From Dyella sp. 2HG41-7 (GTDB lineage Bacteria; Pseudomonadota; Gammaproteobacteria; Xanthomonadales; Rhodanobacteraceae): DNA of 64,000 nt. Under the pieces are notes generated by a model that did not search any database, had not been told where the DNA came from, and saw only the letters and a program-made list of their open reading frames with translations. The DNA lies in NCBI RefSeq assembly GCF_021390675.1, contig NZ_JAJEJV010000004.1, positions 3,162,001 through 3,226,000 of the forward strand. The letters are read 5' to 3'. Made by a program: the position numbers and the translations under genes. Shown in pieces: positions 17,261 to 25,827 of this stretch (position 1 is the stretch's first letter; each line of letters begins with the position of its first letter).

Positions 17261-18067
17261 ATGAATGAAATCCGCGCTGCCGCCCCCTCGCAACGTTTGC
17301 TGGTTGAGGAGCGCCGGCGCCTCATCGTCGAGCACATCGAATCCAACGGCCGCGCCACCGTGGAAGAGCTGGCCGCTCGCTTCGGCACCTCCACCGTCAC
17401 CATCCGCAACGATCTGGAAGCGCTGGCCCGCGTCGGCGCCATCGCGCGTTCGCACGGCGGCGCCTTGCCCGCCACGCAAGCCGTCACCAACGATATTCCG
17501 CTGAATATCAAGGAGACGCGCTCGCATCCGCAGAAGCTGCGCATCGGCCAGGCCGCCGCCAAGCTCATCAACGACGGCGACACCATCATTCTCGATTCCG
17601 GTTCCACCACCGCGGAAATTGCGCGGCAGATCCGGCAGATGAAGTTCGACTCGCTCACCGTCGTCACCAACGCGTTGAATATCGCGCTGGAGCTTTCGGG
17701 CCTGCCTAATATCCGCGTGATGATGCTTGGTGGCTTGCTCCGTCAGACGTCGTATTCGCTGGTCGGACCGGATGCCGAACAGGCGCTTTCGCGTATTTCC
17801 GCCGATAAATTATTTCTAGGCGTCGACGGTCTCGACCCCGACGTCGGCGTCACCACGCCTGACCCGCTCGAAGCCTCGCTCAATGCGCTGATGATTCGCG
17901 TCTCGCGCGAAACCATCGCCGTGTTCGACGCCAGCAAGCTGGGACAGCGCAGTTTGTCCGTGATTACGCCGGTGCAGACGTTAAATACGGTGATTACCGA
18001 TAGCAGCGCGGCGCCGGATATGTTGGATGCGCTGCGCAATGCGGGTGTGAAGGTGATGCAGGTTTGA
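17261..18067 (+). CDS. agaR: DeoR/GlpR-family regulator, AgaR-like
   Basis: A 268-residue repressor. The N-terminal HTH reads LIVEHIESNGRATVEELAARFGTSTVTIRNDLEAL, followed by the signature RSHGGAL. The C-terminal DeoR effector domain (IGQAAAKLINDGDTIILDSGSTTAEIAR, GLRQTSYSLVGPDAE-like segment, FLGVDGLDPDVGVTTPDPLEA) senses sugar phosphates. AgaR regulators control GalNAc/galactosamine genes, and this one sits at the end of the divergent half of a locus containing agaS. CTTTCG-rich sites near 14803-14824 and 14914-14940 are candidate targets. ATG is two bases after the previous stop. Confidence 0.88.
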   Translation: MNEIRAAAPSQRLLVEERRRLIVEHIESNGRATVEELAARFGTSTVTIRNDLEALARVGAIARSHGGALPATQAVTNDIPLNIKETRSHPQKLRIGQAAAKLINDGDTIILDSGSTTAEIARQIRQMKFDSLTVVTNALNIALELSGLPNIRVMMLGGLLRQTSYSLVGPDAEQALSRISADKLFLGVDGLDPDVGVTTPDPLEASLNALMIRVSRETIAVFDASKLGQRSLSVITPVQTLNTVITDSSAAPDMLDALRNAGVKVMQV

Positions 18068-18145
18068 GGACCCCGTCTCGCACGCCTAAACGGACGCTGC
18101 GCTCTTTTAATCGCACCATTCCCTTACAGCTCCCTACTACCGTAC

Positions 18146-18266
18146 GTCATTCCGGCGAAGGCCGGAATCCAGTACAAACGTGCTGTGCGAAGCACACAAC
18201 ATAAAGAAGCTTGAATGTGCTTCGCACGGTTTATTTGGACTGGATTCCGGCCTTCGCCGGAATGAC
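18146..18266. repeat. Long inverted repeat (REP/BIME-like, CATTCCGGCGAAGG family)
   Basis: Arms of about 28 bases at 18146-18173 and 18239-18266 are near-perfect inverted copies around ATTCCGGCGAAGGCCGGAAT. The inside holds a second inverted pair, TGTGCGAAGCACA and TGTGCTTCGCAC. The whole can fold as a nested cruciform. A related element is at 23904-23986. This REP class is dispersed in many proteobacteria. Confidence 0.85.
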
Positions 18267-18290
18267 ACTTCGTAACGGAGAAGCATCCCT

Positions 18291-18590
18291 ATGGATGGGA
18301 AGCAGCCCTGTGTCTACGTACTTGCAAGCCGTAGAAATGGAACGCTGTACATTGGCGTTACAAGCAATTTGATCAAACGCATATGGCAGCACAAGAACGA
18401 TTTCGTCGAAGGATTCACGAATCGACACGACGTGCATACCTTGGTTTGGTACGAGCTTCACGCGACCATGGAATCCGCCATCACACGCGAAAAACAACTC
18501 AAGGAATGGAAGCGCTTTTGGAAAATCCGCCTAATCGAAGCGGTGAATCCAGATTGGATTGATTTCTACCCTACGTTGCTATGCCAATGA
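18291..18590 (+). CDS. GIY-YIG endonuclease-domain protein
   Basis: A 99-residue single-domain protein. CVYVL..NGTLYIGVT (residues 7-23) is the GIY-YIG core, NLIKRIWQHK carries the catalytic Arg region, and MESAITREKQLKEWKR the conserved Glu/Lys helix. Such stand-alone proteins (UvrC-like N-domain, YhbQ-type) are presumed nucleases of uncertain cellular role. It lies 24 bases after a large REP inverted repeat and stands alone, which is a repeated association for this family as I recall it. Start ATG matches the usual MxxKQPxVY N-terminus. Confidence 0.88.
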   Translation: MDGKQPCVYVLASRRNGTLYIGVTSNLIKRIWQHKNDFVEGFTNRHDVHTLVWYELHATMESAITREKQLKEWKRFWKIRLIEAVNPDWIDFYPTLLCQ

Positions 18591-18616
18591 CTTGGCAACG
18601 TAGAAGGCAGGAAATC

Positions 18617-19222
18617 TCACACAAGCTGTGCCCTTTCAAGCGCAGAAATATACCGCTCCAAGCGCGGGCCCAAATAACAATGCGATCCACAAGGTAACAA
18701 CCCCACTTCGCGAAACTCGCGCAAATACCAAGACGGCGCGCGCAGCTGCAGTTCGTGATGATCGCCATCCACGTCGTCGCGATTGGTAAACACTTCCAGA
18801 AACGCGACGCCCTCAAGCATCTCGCCGATGCCAACCAATCCCGCGCGAATCTCGGCAGGCTTGAGGTAATGCAAAACATCCGTGCACACGATCACATCGA
18901 AGCGCGTGTCGAATCGCAGTTCGGCCAATTGACCAAAACTTGCCAATCCGATATTGCGGCTGCGCCCGAAACGACGCACTGCGTATTCGCTGGCATCCAA
19001 TCCGCGGTAATGAACATCCGGGCGCAATGCACGCAACGGCGCGCGCCAAACGCCTTCGCCGCATCCCACATCGAGCACGTTGCGGATGGGTCTGCCCAGG
19101 TAATACTCCGCCTGCGCCACGACCATCGCGACCTTGCGCTTCAACGTCGCCGCGGACCGCACGGCGTGCTTCGGATCGCGGTACCACTTGTCGAAATAGG
19201 CTTGGTCGTAAGTTTTGCGCAT
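18617..19222 (-). CDS. SAM-dependent methyltransferase (class I)
   Basis: A 201-residue protein. RNVLDVGCGEGVWR (about residues 47-60) is the SAM-binding motif I, LDASEYAVRRFG motif II, and FDVIVCTDVLHYLKPAEI motif IV. The N-terminus TYDQAYFDKWYRD is typical of methyltransf_25/11 proteins. The acceptor substrate is not recognisable. Stand-alone gene convergent with the GIY-YIG gene and divergent from the DUF1800 cluster. Confidence 0.83.
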   Translation of the reverse strand: MRKTYDQAYFDKWYRDPKHAVRSAATLKRKVAMVVAQAEYYLGRPIRNVLDVGCGEGVWRAPLRALRPDVHYRGLDASEYAVRRFGRSRNIGLASFGQLAELRFDTRFDVIVCTDVLHYLKPAEIRAGLVGIGEMLEGVAFLEVFTNRDDVDGDHHELQLRAPSWYLREFREVGLLPCGSHCYLGPRLERYISALERAQLV

Positions 19223-19382
19223 GCTAGAGCTCCTTGGGATCGTGCATCGTAACTCCGCTTTAACGGTTGCGCCCTGAATTTGTGAATCACCGCCGAATAT
19301 TCGTCACCATTCGCAACCTTTCGGTCAGCGCATCCCGTGGCCGCACGTTGAGGGCGTAAGGTCCAACAGGGGAAGTCCCGAT

Positions 19383-20963
19383 ATGGCTATCGGCATTGCA
19401 GGGTTTCGGCGACTAAGAAGTTCAGCTTGGTTGGGGTTGCTGCTGGTCGGCGCGGCGCCGCTCGTTGCGTCTCTCCCAACACAGGCAACGCAAAGCGCGC
19501 CATTGAGCGCCGACGACATCGCATGGTTACGTCGTGACACCTTCGGACTGGACAGCGCCACGATCGAACGCTATCGAGAACTCGGGCGCACCCGCTTTCT
19601 CGATCAACAACTCGCCGGCGGCGACGATCCCCTTCCCCCCGCCGTCGCGCCGCTGATCAACAGCTACGAGGTCTACAACACCTCGCCCGCCAAGCTGGTG
19701 GCGGAATATCGCGACGAGCAGAAAAAAGTGAAGGAAGTCGACGCCGCCGACACCAACGCCAAGGACATGGCGAAGAAGGATTTTCAAAAATACCGCCGCG
19801 AGCTGTATCGCCAAAGCGCCGAAATCGAGCTGCTTCGCGCGATTTACGGCGGCAACCAATTGAAAGAGCAGATGGTGTGGTTCTGGCTCAACCACTTCAA
19901 TATTTATGCGGCCAAAGGCGGTGTCGGTTTGTTCGCGGCGGACTATGAAGAAGACGTCATCCGTCCGAATGCGCTGGGTAAGTTCAAGGACTTGGTCATG
20001 GCTACGCTGGAAAGCCCGGCCATGCAGCTGTACTTGGACAATGCGCACAATATCCGCGGCAAAACCAACGAAAATTACGCGCGCGAATTGATGGAGTTGC
20101 ATACGTTAGGCGTCAACGCCGGCTACACGCAACAGGATGTGCAGCAGTTGTCGCTGATCCTTACCGGCGCGGGAATCGTCCCGCAACGCGAAAGGAATGT
20201 CGTCGACGGCATCGACGGAAATTTCTTAAATCAGCGTCCCGGCATTGTACGAAACGGTTTGTTCGTATTCCTGCCCGGCAGGCACGACTTCTCCGACAAG
20301 CAGTTCCTTGGCCATACCATCAAAGGCTCTGGCTTCAACGAAATCAAACAGGCGGTCGATCTGATCGTCGCGCAACCGGCGTGTGCGCAATTCATTTCGC
20401 GTCAGCTTGCGGCTTATTTCGTTTCGGATAATCCACCGCCCGCGCTCGTGGATGCGATGGCAAAAACATTCCAAAACACTGATGGCGATATTGCCGCCGT
20501 GTTGCGCACGATGTTCCTGTCGAAGTACATCACGCAGGGCGAGGCCAAGAAGTTCAAAGACCCCACGCAATTCCTGGTGTCAGCCATGCGCTTGAGCTAC
20601 GACGGCAAGCCGATTTCCAACGCGGATCCACTGGTGAACTGGCTCAATCAGATGGCCGAACCCGTGTACGGCCACATCACGCCGGACGGCTGGGCAAGCG
20701 ATGATGCGAGCTGGTCCAGCTCCGGTCAGATGGCGAAGCGCTTCGACGTTGCGCGCGCCATCGGCAGCGGACGCAATCGCTTGTTCGCCAATGGCGACGG
20801 CGAGGTGGTGCACATCGATCCGCCGATGCTCAATTCCGCTTTGTTCCAACAGACGCTGCAACCGAATTTGTCCGACGCCACGCGCACTGCGCTGGCAAAA
20901 GCGACTTCGCAAGTGGAATGGAACACCTTTCTGCTGGCGTCACCCGACTTCAACTATCGCTGA
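19383..20963 (+). CDS. DUF1800 family exported protein (copy 1)
   Basis: A 526-residue protein with a signal peptide (SSAWLGLLLVGAAPLVAS). The DUF1800 body shows ADDIAWLRRDTFGLD, EQMVWFWLNHFNIYAAKG, NYARELMELHTLGVNAGYTQQDVQQLSLILTGAG and RHDFSDKQFLGHTI, all diagnostic. The biochemical role of the family is unknown; it nearly always accompanies DUF1501 proteins, as here (DUF1501 starts 19 bases downstream). GGGGAAG precedes the ATG. Copy 2 at 22310 is a clear paralogue sharing long identical segments. Confidence 0.93.
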   Translation: MAIGIAGFRRLRSSAWLGLLLVGAAPLVASLPTQATQSAPLSADDIAWLRRDTFGLDSATIERYRELGRTRFLDQQLAGGDDPLPPAVAPLINSYEVYNTSPAKLVAEYRDEQKKVKEVDAADTNAKDMAKKDFQKYRRELYRQSAEIELLRAIYGGNQLKEQMVWFWLNHFNIYAAKGGVGLFAADYEEDVIRPNALGKFKDLVMATLESPAMQLYLDNAHNIRGKTNENYARELMELHTLGVNAGYTQQDVQQLSLILTGAGIVPQRERNVVDGIDGNFLNQRPGIVRNGLFVFLPGRHDFSDKQFLGHTIKGSGFNEIKQAVDLIVAQPACAQFISRQLAAYFVSDNPPPALVDAMAKTFQNTDGDIAAVLRTMFLSKYITQGEAKKFKDPTQFLVSAMRLSYDGKPISNADPLVNWLNQMAEPVYGHITPDGWASDDASWSSSGQMAKRFDVARAIGSGRNRLFANGDGEVVHIDPPMLNSALFQQTLQPNLSDATRTALAKATSQVEWNTFLLASPDFNYR

Positions 20964-20982
20964 GATCATAAAGAGGATCGTT

Positions 20983-22182
20983 ATGAACCGTCGCGAATTC
21001 CTGCTTGCCGCTGCCAGCGCTACCGCCCTGCCCGCGCTATCGCTTTCCGGCAGACTTTTTGCAGCGCCGACCAACTCGCCGCGCTTTCTGTTTGTGTTTC
21101 TGCGCGGCGGTTACGACTGCAATAACTTTCTGGTGCCGTATGGCAGCGACTTCTATTACGAGTCGCGCCCGACGATCGCGATCGCTAAACCAGACGCCAA
21201 CAATCCAAATACGACCATACCGCTCGACGCCAACTGGGGTCTCAACCCAGTGCTGCGCGACTCGATCTATCCGATGTGGCAAAAGAAGCAGGCGGTCTTT
21301 ATTCCTTTCGCCGGCACCGACGATCTATCACGCAGCCACTTCGAGACCCAAGACAATATCGAACGCGGCGAGCCGTCGAGCGAAGGCGGCAATTTCCGCT
21401 CGGGTTTTCTGGGACGCCTCTCCAGCGTGCTGACCGACACGCCGGCGATCGCGTTCACCAATAGCCTGCCGCTCAGCTTCCAAGGCGCAGGCAAGGACAT
21501 TCCGAATATCTCCTTGCGCGGCGACACGAAGGCGCATTTCGACGATCGGCAATCGGCGATTCTCGCGGGTATGTACAAAAACACGTCGCTGGCCTCCGCA
21601 GCGGCGGACGGCTTGAGTCTTCGCACCACGGTTTCGAAGGATCTGCAAAACGAAATGGCCGCAGCCAGTCGCGGTGCGCCGAACGCGAATGGATTCGCGA
21701 AAGAAACGCAGCGCATCGCTACTTTGATGCGCGATCAATATCGGCTTGGCTTTGTCGACGTCGGAGGTTGGGACACCCACGTCAACCAAGGTAATGTGAC
21801 CGGCGGCTTGGCCAACAATCTGCGTAATCTCGGCGAAGGCTTGGCCGCCTATGCGGCGACGCTCGGCAGTGAGTGGGACAATACGACGGTTGTCGTGGTA
21901 TCCGAATTCGGTCGTACATTCCGCGAAAACGGTGACCGTGGCACGGATCACGGCCACGGCACCGTGCACTGGGTATTAGGCGGCAAGGTCAATGGCGGAC
22001 GTATCGCAGGCGAACAAGTGGCCGTAAATCAGCAGAATTTGCTGCAGAATCGGGACTATCAAGTGCTCAATAATTACCGCGATGTCTATAGCGGTTTGCT
22101 TGCGCGGGTCTGGGGTTTACGCGGCAATCAACTTCAGTCCGTTTTCCCGGGCGCGACACCGCGCGATTTGCAATTGGTCTGA
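20983..22182 (+). CDS. DUF1501 family protein, Tat-exported
   Basis: A 399-residue protein with a twin-arginine signal, MNRREFLLAAASATALPAL, and AAGAGG before the ATG. RFLFVFLRGGYDCNNFLVPYG opens the DUF1501 domain. ETQDNIERG, VDVGGWDTHVNQGNV and VVVSEFGRTFRENGDRGTDHGHGTVHWVLGG are the family's alkaline-phosphatase-like metal-site motifs. The family belongs to the sulfatase/phosphatase-like superfamily, with no established substrate. It is sandwiched between two DUF1800 genes. Confidence 0.93.
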   Translation: MNRREFLLAAASATALPALSLSGRLFAAPTNSPRFLFVFLRGGYDCNNFLVPYGSDFYYESRPTIAIAKPDANNPNTTIPLDANWGLNPVLRDSIYPMWQKKQAVFIPFAGTDDLSRSHFETQDNIERGEPSSEGGNFRSGFLGRLSSVLTDTPAIAFTNSLPLSFQGAGKDIPNISLRGDTKAHFDDRQSAILAGMYKNTSLASAAADGLSLRTTVSKDLQNEMAAASRGAPNANGFAKETQRIATLMRDQYRLGFVDVGGWDTHVNQGNVTGGLANNLRNLGEGLAAYAATLGSEWDNTTVVVVSEFGRTFRENGDRGTDHGHGTVHWVLGGKVNGGRIAGEQVAVNQQNLLQNRDYQVLNNYRDVYSGLLARVWGLRGNQLQSVFPGATPRDLQLV

Positions 22183-22309
22183 GGCTCACCCCGCACGCAT
22201 GCGTTGCGCGAAGCACGCCATCAAGGCGTGAACTTCGCGTAACCGTCGGTAGGTGTTCGTATGGCAGTATCCGTATCACTTAGCGCTCACGCCCATAGTC
22301 GAGATTCGC

Positions 22310-23839
22310 ATGCGCCCGATTGCACTCGCATCCTTGTCGCTGTCGATAACCTTGCTGCTTGCATCGACATCTATCGCTGCCGTCACCAACACCAACTTCA
22401 GTTCGCAGGATATCGTCTGGTTGCGTCGCGATAGCTTTGGCTTGGATAGCGCGACGGTTACACAATATCGCGCGTTAGGCCGCAAAGCGTTTCTGCAGAA
22501 GCAACTCGACGATCGCCTTGGCGACACCCTGCCTCGACCCATCGCGGCCCAGATCGACGCCTACGAAGCCTTCCATACGCCGCTCGATCAACTGCTAGCC
22601 TCGCTTCAACAGGAACAACAGCAGGTTCGCACCATGCCTGACGGCCCCGAAAAAGTTGCCGTCAATAAAGCGATTCAGCAGCACGGCAATCAAGTCGGGC
22701 TGGAAGCGCAACAAGCCGAATTGCTGCACGCGATCTACGGGCCCAATCAGCTTAAGGAACAGATGGTGTGGTTCTGGCTGAATCATTTCAGCGTGTACGC
22801 TGCCAAAGGGCGCGTGCGCTGGGAATTGGCCGATTACGAACAGAACGCGATCCGCCCCCACGCATTGGGCAAGTTCCGCGATTTGGTGATGGCGACGTTG
22901 CAGAGCCCAGCGATGCTGGAGTTTCTCGACAACGCGCAAAACGCCAAAGGTCACGTCAACGAAAACTACGCGCGCGAGCTGATGGAGTTGCATACGCTCG
23001 GCGTCAATGCTGGATATTCCCAACAGGACGTGCAACAACTCGCATTGATACTCACCGGCGTAGGCGTTGCGCCTGTCGATGGCAAACCTCAGCAGTTCAA
23101 TCCGGCGATGGCGCCGCTGGTCGTGCGCGACGGCATGTTCGAGTTCAATCCGCAACGGCACGATTTCGGCGATAAGGTATTGCTTGGAAAAGCCATCAAA
23201 GGAAGCGGTTACGACGAGGTAAAGCAGGCTGTCGATTTGATCGTAAAACAGCCCGCATGCGCACAATTCGTCTCGCGCAAACTCGCGGCTTATTTCGTCT
23301 CCGACAATCCGCCACCCGAACTTGTAGCGCGCATGGCCAGCGTCTTCCAACGCACAGATGGCGATATCGCCCAAGTCGTGCGCGTAATGTTCGAATCGAA
23401 GGACTTGCTCACCCACTCGGGCAAGAAATTCAAAGATCCCACCCAGTTCGTCGTCTCGTCCGTGCGGCTGGCGTTCGATGGAACGCCGATTGTCAACGCG
23501 CAACCGATGGTCGGCTGGCTCAATCAATTGGATCAGCCTCTATTCGGGCGCATCACTCCCGACGGCTGGCCACTCGACAACGAAGCGTGGTCCAGTTCCG
23601 GGCAAATGGCGAAGCGATTCGATATCGCCAATGCGATCGGCACCGGCAACAACCAACTATTTACGCCGATAGGAAGCAAGACGCGCGCGGCAGGCTTCCC
23701 GATGCTCACAACGCGCCTGTATTACCAGGCCATCGATCCGTACCTGTCGCAAGCGACACGCGATGCGTTGGCGAAAGCGACGTCGCAACAGGAATGGAAT
23801 ACGTTTCTGCTGGCGTCGCCGGATCTCAATTATCGCTGA
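22310..23839 (+). CDS. DUF1800 family exported protein (copy 2)
   Basis: A 509-residue paralogue of the protein at 19383, with signal peptide MRPIALASLSLSITLLLAST. Shared motifs include DIVWLRRDSFGLDSATV, QMVWFWLNHFSVYAAKG, NYARELMELHTLGVNAGYSQQDVQ and ATSQ.EWNTFLLASPDLNYR at the C-terminus. A GTG at 22253 would extend it by 19 residues, but the signal peptide begins at the chosen ATG. It is 127 bases after the DUF1501 stop, so it may have its own promoter. Tandem duplication of the DUF1800 gene followed by divergence is the likely origin. Confidence 0.92.
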   Translation: MRPIALASLSLSITLLLASTSIAAVTNTNFSSQDIVWLRRDSFGLDSATVTQYRALGRKAFLQKQLDDRLGDTLPRPIAAQIDAYEAFHTPLDQLLASLQQEQQQVRTMPDGPEKVAVNKAIQQHGNQVGLEAQQAELLHAIYGPNQLKEQMVWFWLNHFSVYAAKGRVRWELADYEQNAIRPHALGKFRDLVMATLQSPAMLEFLDNAQNAKGHVNENYARELMELHTLGVNAGYSQQDVQQLALILTGVGVAPVDGKPQQFNPAMAPLVVRDGMFEFNPQRHDFGDKVLLGKAIKGSGYDEVKQAVDLIVKQPACAQFVSRKLAAYFVSDNPPPELVARMASVFQRTDGDIAQVVRVMFESKDLLTHSGKKFKDPTQFVVSSVRLAFDGTPIVNAQPMVGWLNQLDQPLFGRITPDGWPLDNEAWSSSGQMAKRFDIANAIGTGNNQLFTPIGSKTRAAGFPMLTTRLYYQAIDPYLSQATRDALAKATSQQEWNTFLLASPDLNYR

Positions 23840-23903
23840 GCGCACAAGCTAGCGATCAAAGCTGACGGCATCCAGCGTCTGGAGCCTTTCCACTCTTTTC
23901 GAT

Positions 23904-23986
23904 CGTCGTCCCGGCGAAAGCCGGGACCCAGTGCCTTAAGCTCTAACGCAAAGACACTGGGCCCCGGCCTTCGCCGGGGCGACGAC
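23904..23986. repeat. REP-like inverted repeat (TCCCGGCGAAAGCCGGGA family)
   Basis: GTCGTCCCGGCGAAAGCCGG and the inverted CCGGCCTTCGCCGGGGCGAC flank a ~20-base loop. It sits between the convergent DUF1800 copy 2 and the DUF1579-like gene and may also terminate both transcripts. Confidence 0.8.
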
Positions 23987-24018
23987 ACTCTGCGGCATCT
24001 TGTATCTCGGGGCGCGCA

Positions 24019-24477
24019 CTAAGCATCCAACCTTCGATACTCGCCTTGCATAACCGGCTCCCAATTAACGCCACCATCAAACGAACTCTCCAGCATCAAA
24101 CGATAAACGCCATCCGCCACCGATTCGTAAATATGGCGCGTTTGTCCGCGCTGCGAACTGCGCAAAAACACCAGGCGCCTGCCATCGCAATGCCCCGTTG
24201 CAGGTTGCGATGGCGTAAACCCGTAACTGTCGAACCAGTACAAGGCATATTCGCCGGGCTCTTGCTTCGCCACAAACACTGCGTGCGCCTGCATCGCGAG
24301 CTTACCGTCGCGTTCTTCGCGATAGTCCAGCAACAACGCCTTGCCGCCGAGATCGAACCGCGCACTCACATTCCCGACGGCGCTACCGCCTTGCCCCCAG
24401 CGCGTGGTAGCGATGGTTTCATCGCCACGCCATTCGCCCACCAATTCCGCCAGTGCGTTCATTTCCAGAGGGGCCAT
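24019..24477 (-). CDS. DUF1579-like protein
   Basis: A 152-residue soluble protein. LAELVGEWRGDETI, an alternating beta-strand pattern, GEYALYWFDSYGF and YRLMLESSFDGGVNWEPVMQGEYRR are typical of DUF1579/lipocalin-like barrels of unknown function. AGGAG overlaps the stop of the sensor gene ten bases before the ATG, so this is the third gene of the padR operon (12-base gap). Confidence 0.72.
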   Translation of the reverse strand: MAPLEMNALAELVGEWRGDETIATTRWGQGGSAVGNVSARFDLGGKALLLDYREERDGKLAMQAHAVFVAKQEPGEYALYWFDSYGFTPSQPATGHCDGRRLVFLRSSQRGQTRHIYESVADGVYRLMLESSFDGGVNWEPVMQGEYRRLDA

Positions 24478-24489
24478 GACCGCGGACTC

Positions 24490-25428
24490 CTAGTCGTTGC
24501 CGGCAACCAGCAAATGCTTGGCGACTTGTCCATGCAGATAGCCCATGGCGCGCACGATGTGGAGGGTCGCAAAGAACATGGCGATACCGACGATGCTGGC
24601 CAAAATCGAGCCCGGCCAACCCGACCACCAAGTCACCCAGTCGCACACCCACGACGGGCCGTCGCACTGCGAATACTGCGTCATGCCCATGGATTCGAGA
24701 ACCAGCTTCACGATTGGCGCAGCGGCCAACGCGATCGACGTTGCAAGCAACGTGATGGTGATCGTGAAATAGATGATGCCGAGCGGCAGCATCAGGATCA
24801 TGTAACCCAATGTGCCCCATGTGCGCGGATCGCTGAACATGGTGCCGATGCGTTTCCAGAACGACATGCCGCGCGTCGAAAACGCGGGACGTCGCGGCAT
24901 GCGCACGCCGAGCATGGTTTCCACGATACGCCCCTCGACCAGCGAGAGCACGCGCACCGAACCCAGAAACAACACCACAAACGGAATACCGATGATCAAC
25001 ACCGACAAGCCGAACGACAAACTGATTCCGGTGACGGCCCAGGTGAAATAGAAGATGCCCGTCGCCAGCGCCAACACCATGTAGAACAACGCGCCATAGG
25101 TGTGCGGGTCCGCTGCCACACCGAAGAAATGGCCCGCCCACGAACGCTGCTTCGGCCGCGGCGGTGGACGCAAGGCGCGCTGGATCTTGATCTCTTGATC
25201 GCGATAAAGCTCCGCCACTTCTTCTGGCGCGCCGTAGCTGCCTACTACTTTGGCGAGCATGTCCGATTCACTGCGTCCCGGCTGTTCGGCCAGCTCGGCG
25301 CGCAAATGCTCTTCCGCGTCGTAAAGCGCGTCCTGGATCAATGCCGGATCCGCACCGCGCAAAGCCGTTCGCAATTGCTCCAGATATTCGGCAATTGTGG
25401 TTGGCGCCCCTGTTGCAGCCGTATTCAT
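24490..25428 (-). CDS. Membrane protein with HAAS-like N-domain and sensor domain
   Basis: A 312-residue protein. Residues ~10-60 (IAEYLEQLRTALRGADPALIQDALYDAEEHL) form the helical HAAS/DUF1700-type segment that commonly follows PadR genes. The rest has four or more membrane segments (YMVLALATGIFYFTWAV, LSVLIIGIPFVVLFLG, YMILMLPLGIIYFTITITLLATSIALAA, ILASIVGIAMFFATLHIVRAMGY) resembling the putative sensor domain. The chosen ATG has AAGGAG seven bases upstream and overlaps the padR stop (ATGA). It probably senses or modulates membrane state under PadR control; the signal is unknown. Confidence 0.82.
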   Translation of the reverse strand: MNTAATGAPTTIAEYLEQLRTALRGADPALIQDALYDAEEHLRAELAEQPGRSESDMLAKVVGSYGAPEEVAELYRDQEIKIQRALRPPPRPKQRSWAGHFFGVAADPHTYGALFYMVLALATGIFYFTWAVTGISLSFGLSVLIIGIPFVVLFLGSVRVLSLVEGRIVETMLGVRMPRRPAFSTRGMSFWKRIGTMFSDPRTWGTLGYMILMLPLGIIYFTITITLLATSIALAAAPIVKLVLESMGMTQYSQCDGPSWVCDWVTWWSGWPGSILASIVGIAMFFATLHIVRAMGYLHGQVAKHLLVAGND

Positions 25429-25790
25429 CGCAACTCTCCTTGCAAAACCCTGTCGACAGAATCGCGCGTGCCCTCCCACGCAGCGACCCACTCTCGCAAC
25501 ACTTCGCGTCCCAATTTCGTAATGCGGTAATAACGCCGCGGCGGCCCGCTAACCGAAGGCTCCACCTCGCTGCCCAGCAAACCGCTGCCTTCCAGATTGC
25601 GCAGCACCGGATAAAGCGCGCTCTGCTTTCCCGCCAGCACACCCTCGCCGAGCTCTTCCAATCGCTTGGCGATTTGATAGCCGTACAACGGCTGTCGCGA
25701 CTGCCCAAGCACTGCCAACAACACAAGCGACACTGTGCCTGTCGACAGCTCTTTCTGAAATTTCTTGAGATGGGCCGCGCTATCGTCCAC
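25425..25790 (-). CDS. PadR-family transcriptional regulator
   Basis: A 121-residue winged-helix regulator. KELSTGTVSLVLLAVLG, PLYGYQIAKRLEE, SALYPVLRNLEGSGLLGS and PPRRYYRITKLGREVL are the PadR motifs. I chose a GTG start (VDDSAAHLKKFQ, preceded by GGAAGGGCGGGG) instead of the ATG at 25844, because the longer frame would run through a perfect 6-bp dyad (25828-25846) that looks like the operator. It is the first gene of a three-gene operon with the membrane sensor and the DUF1579 protein. PadR repressors usually regulate their own operon. Confidence 0.85.
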   Translation of the reverse strand: MDDSAAHLKKFQKELSTGTVSLVLLAVLGQSRQPLYGYQIAKRLEELGEGVLAGKQSALYPVLRNLEGSGLLGSEVEPSVSGPPRRYYRITKLGREVLREWVAAWEGTRDSVDRVLQGELR

Positions 25791-25827
25791 GACTGCCCCG
25801 CCCTTCCACTTATGTTGGAGAGCATAG

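Noticed and set aside
24046-25530. 494-codon plus-strand frame over the DUF1579 and sensor genes
   Set aside because: His/Arg/Gln-rich antisense shadow of two genes with clear domains.
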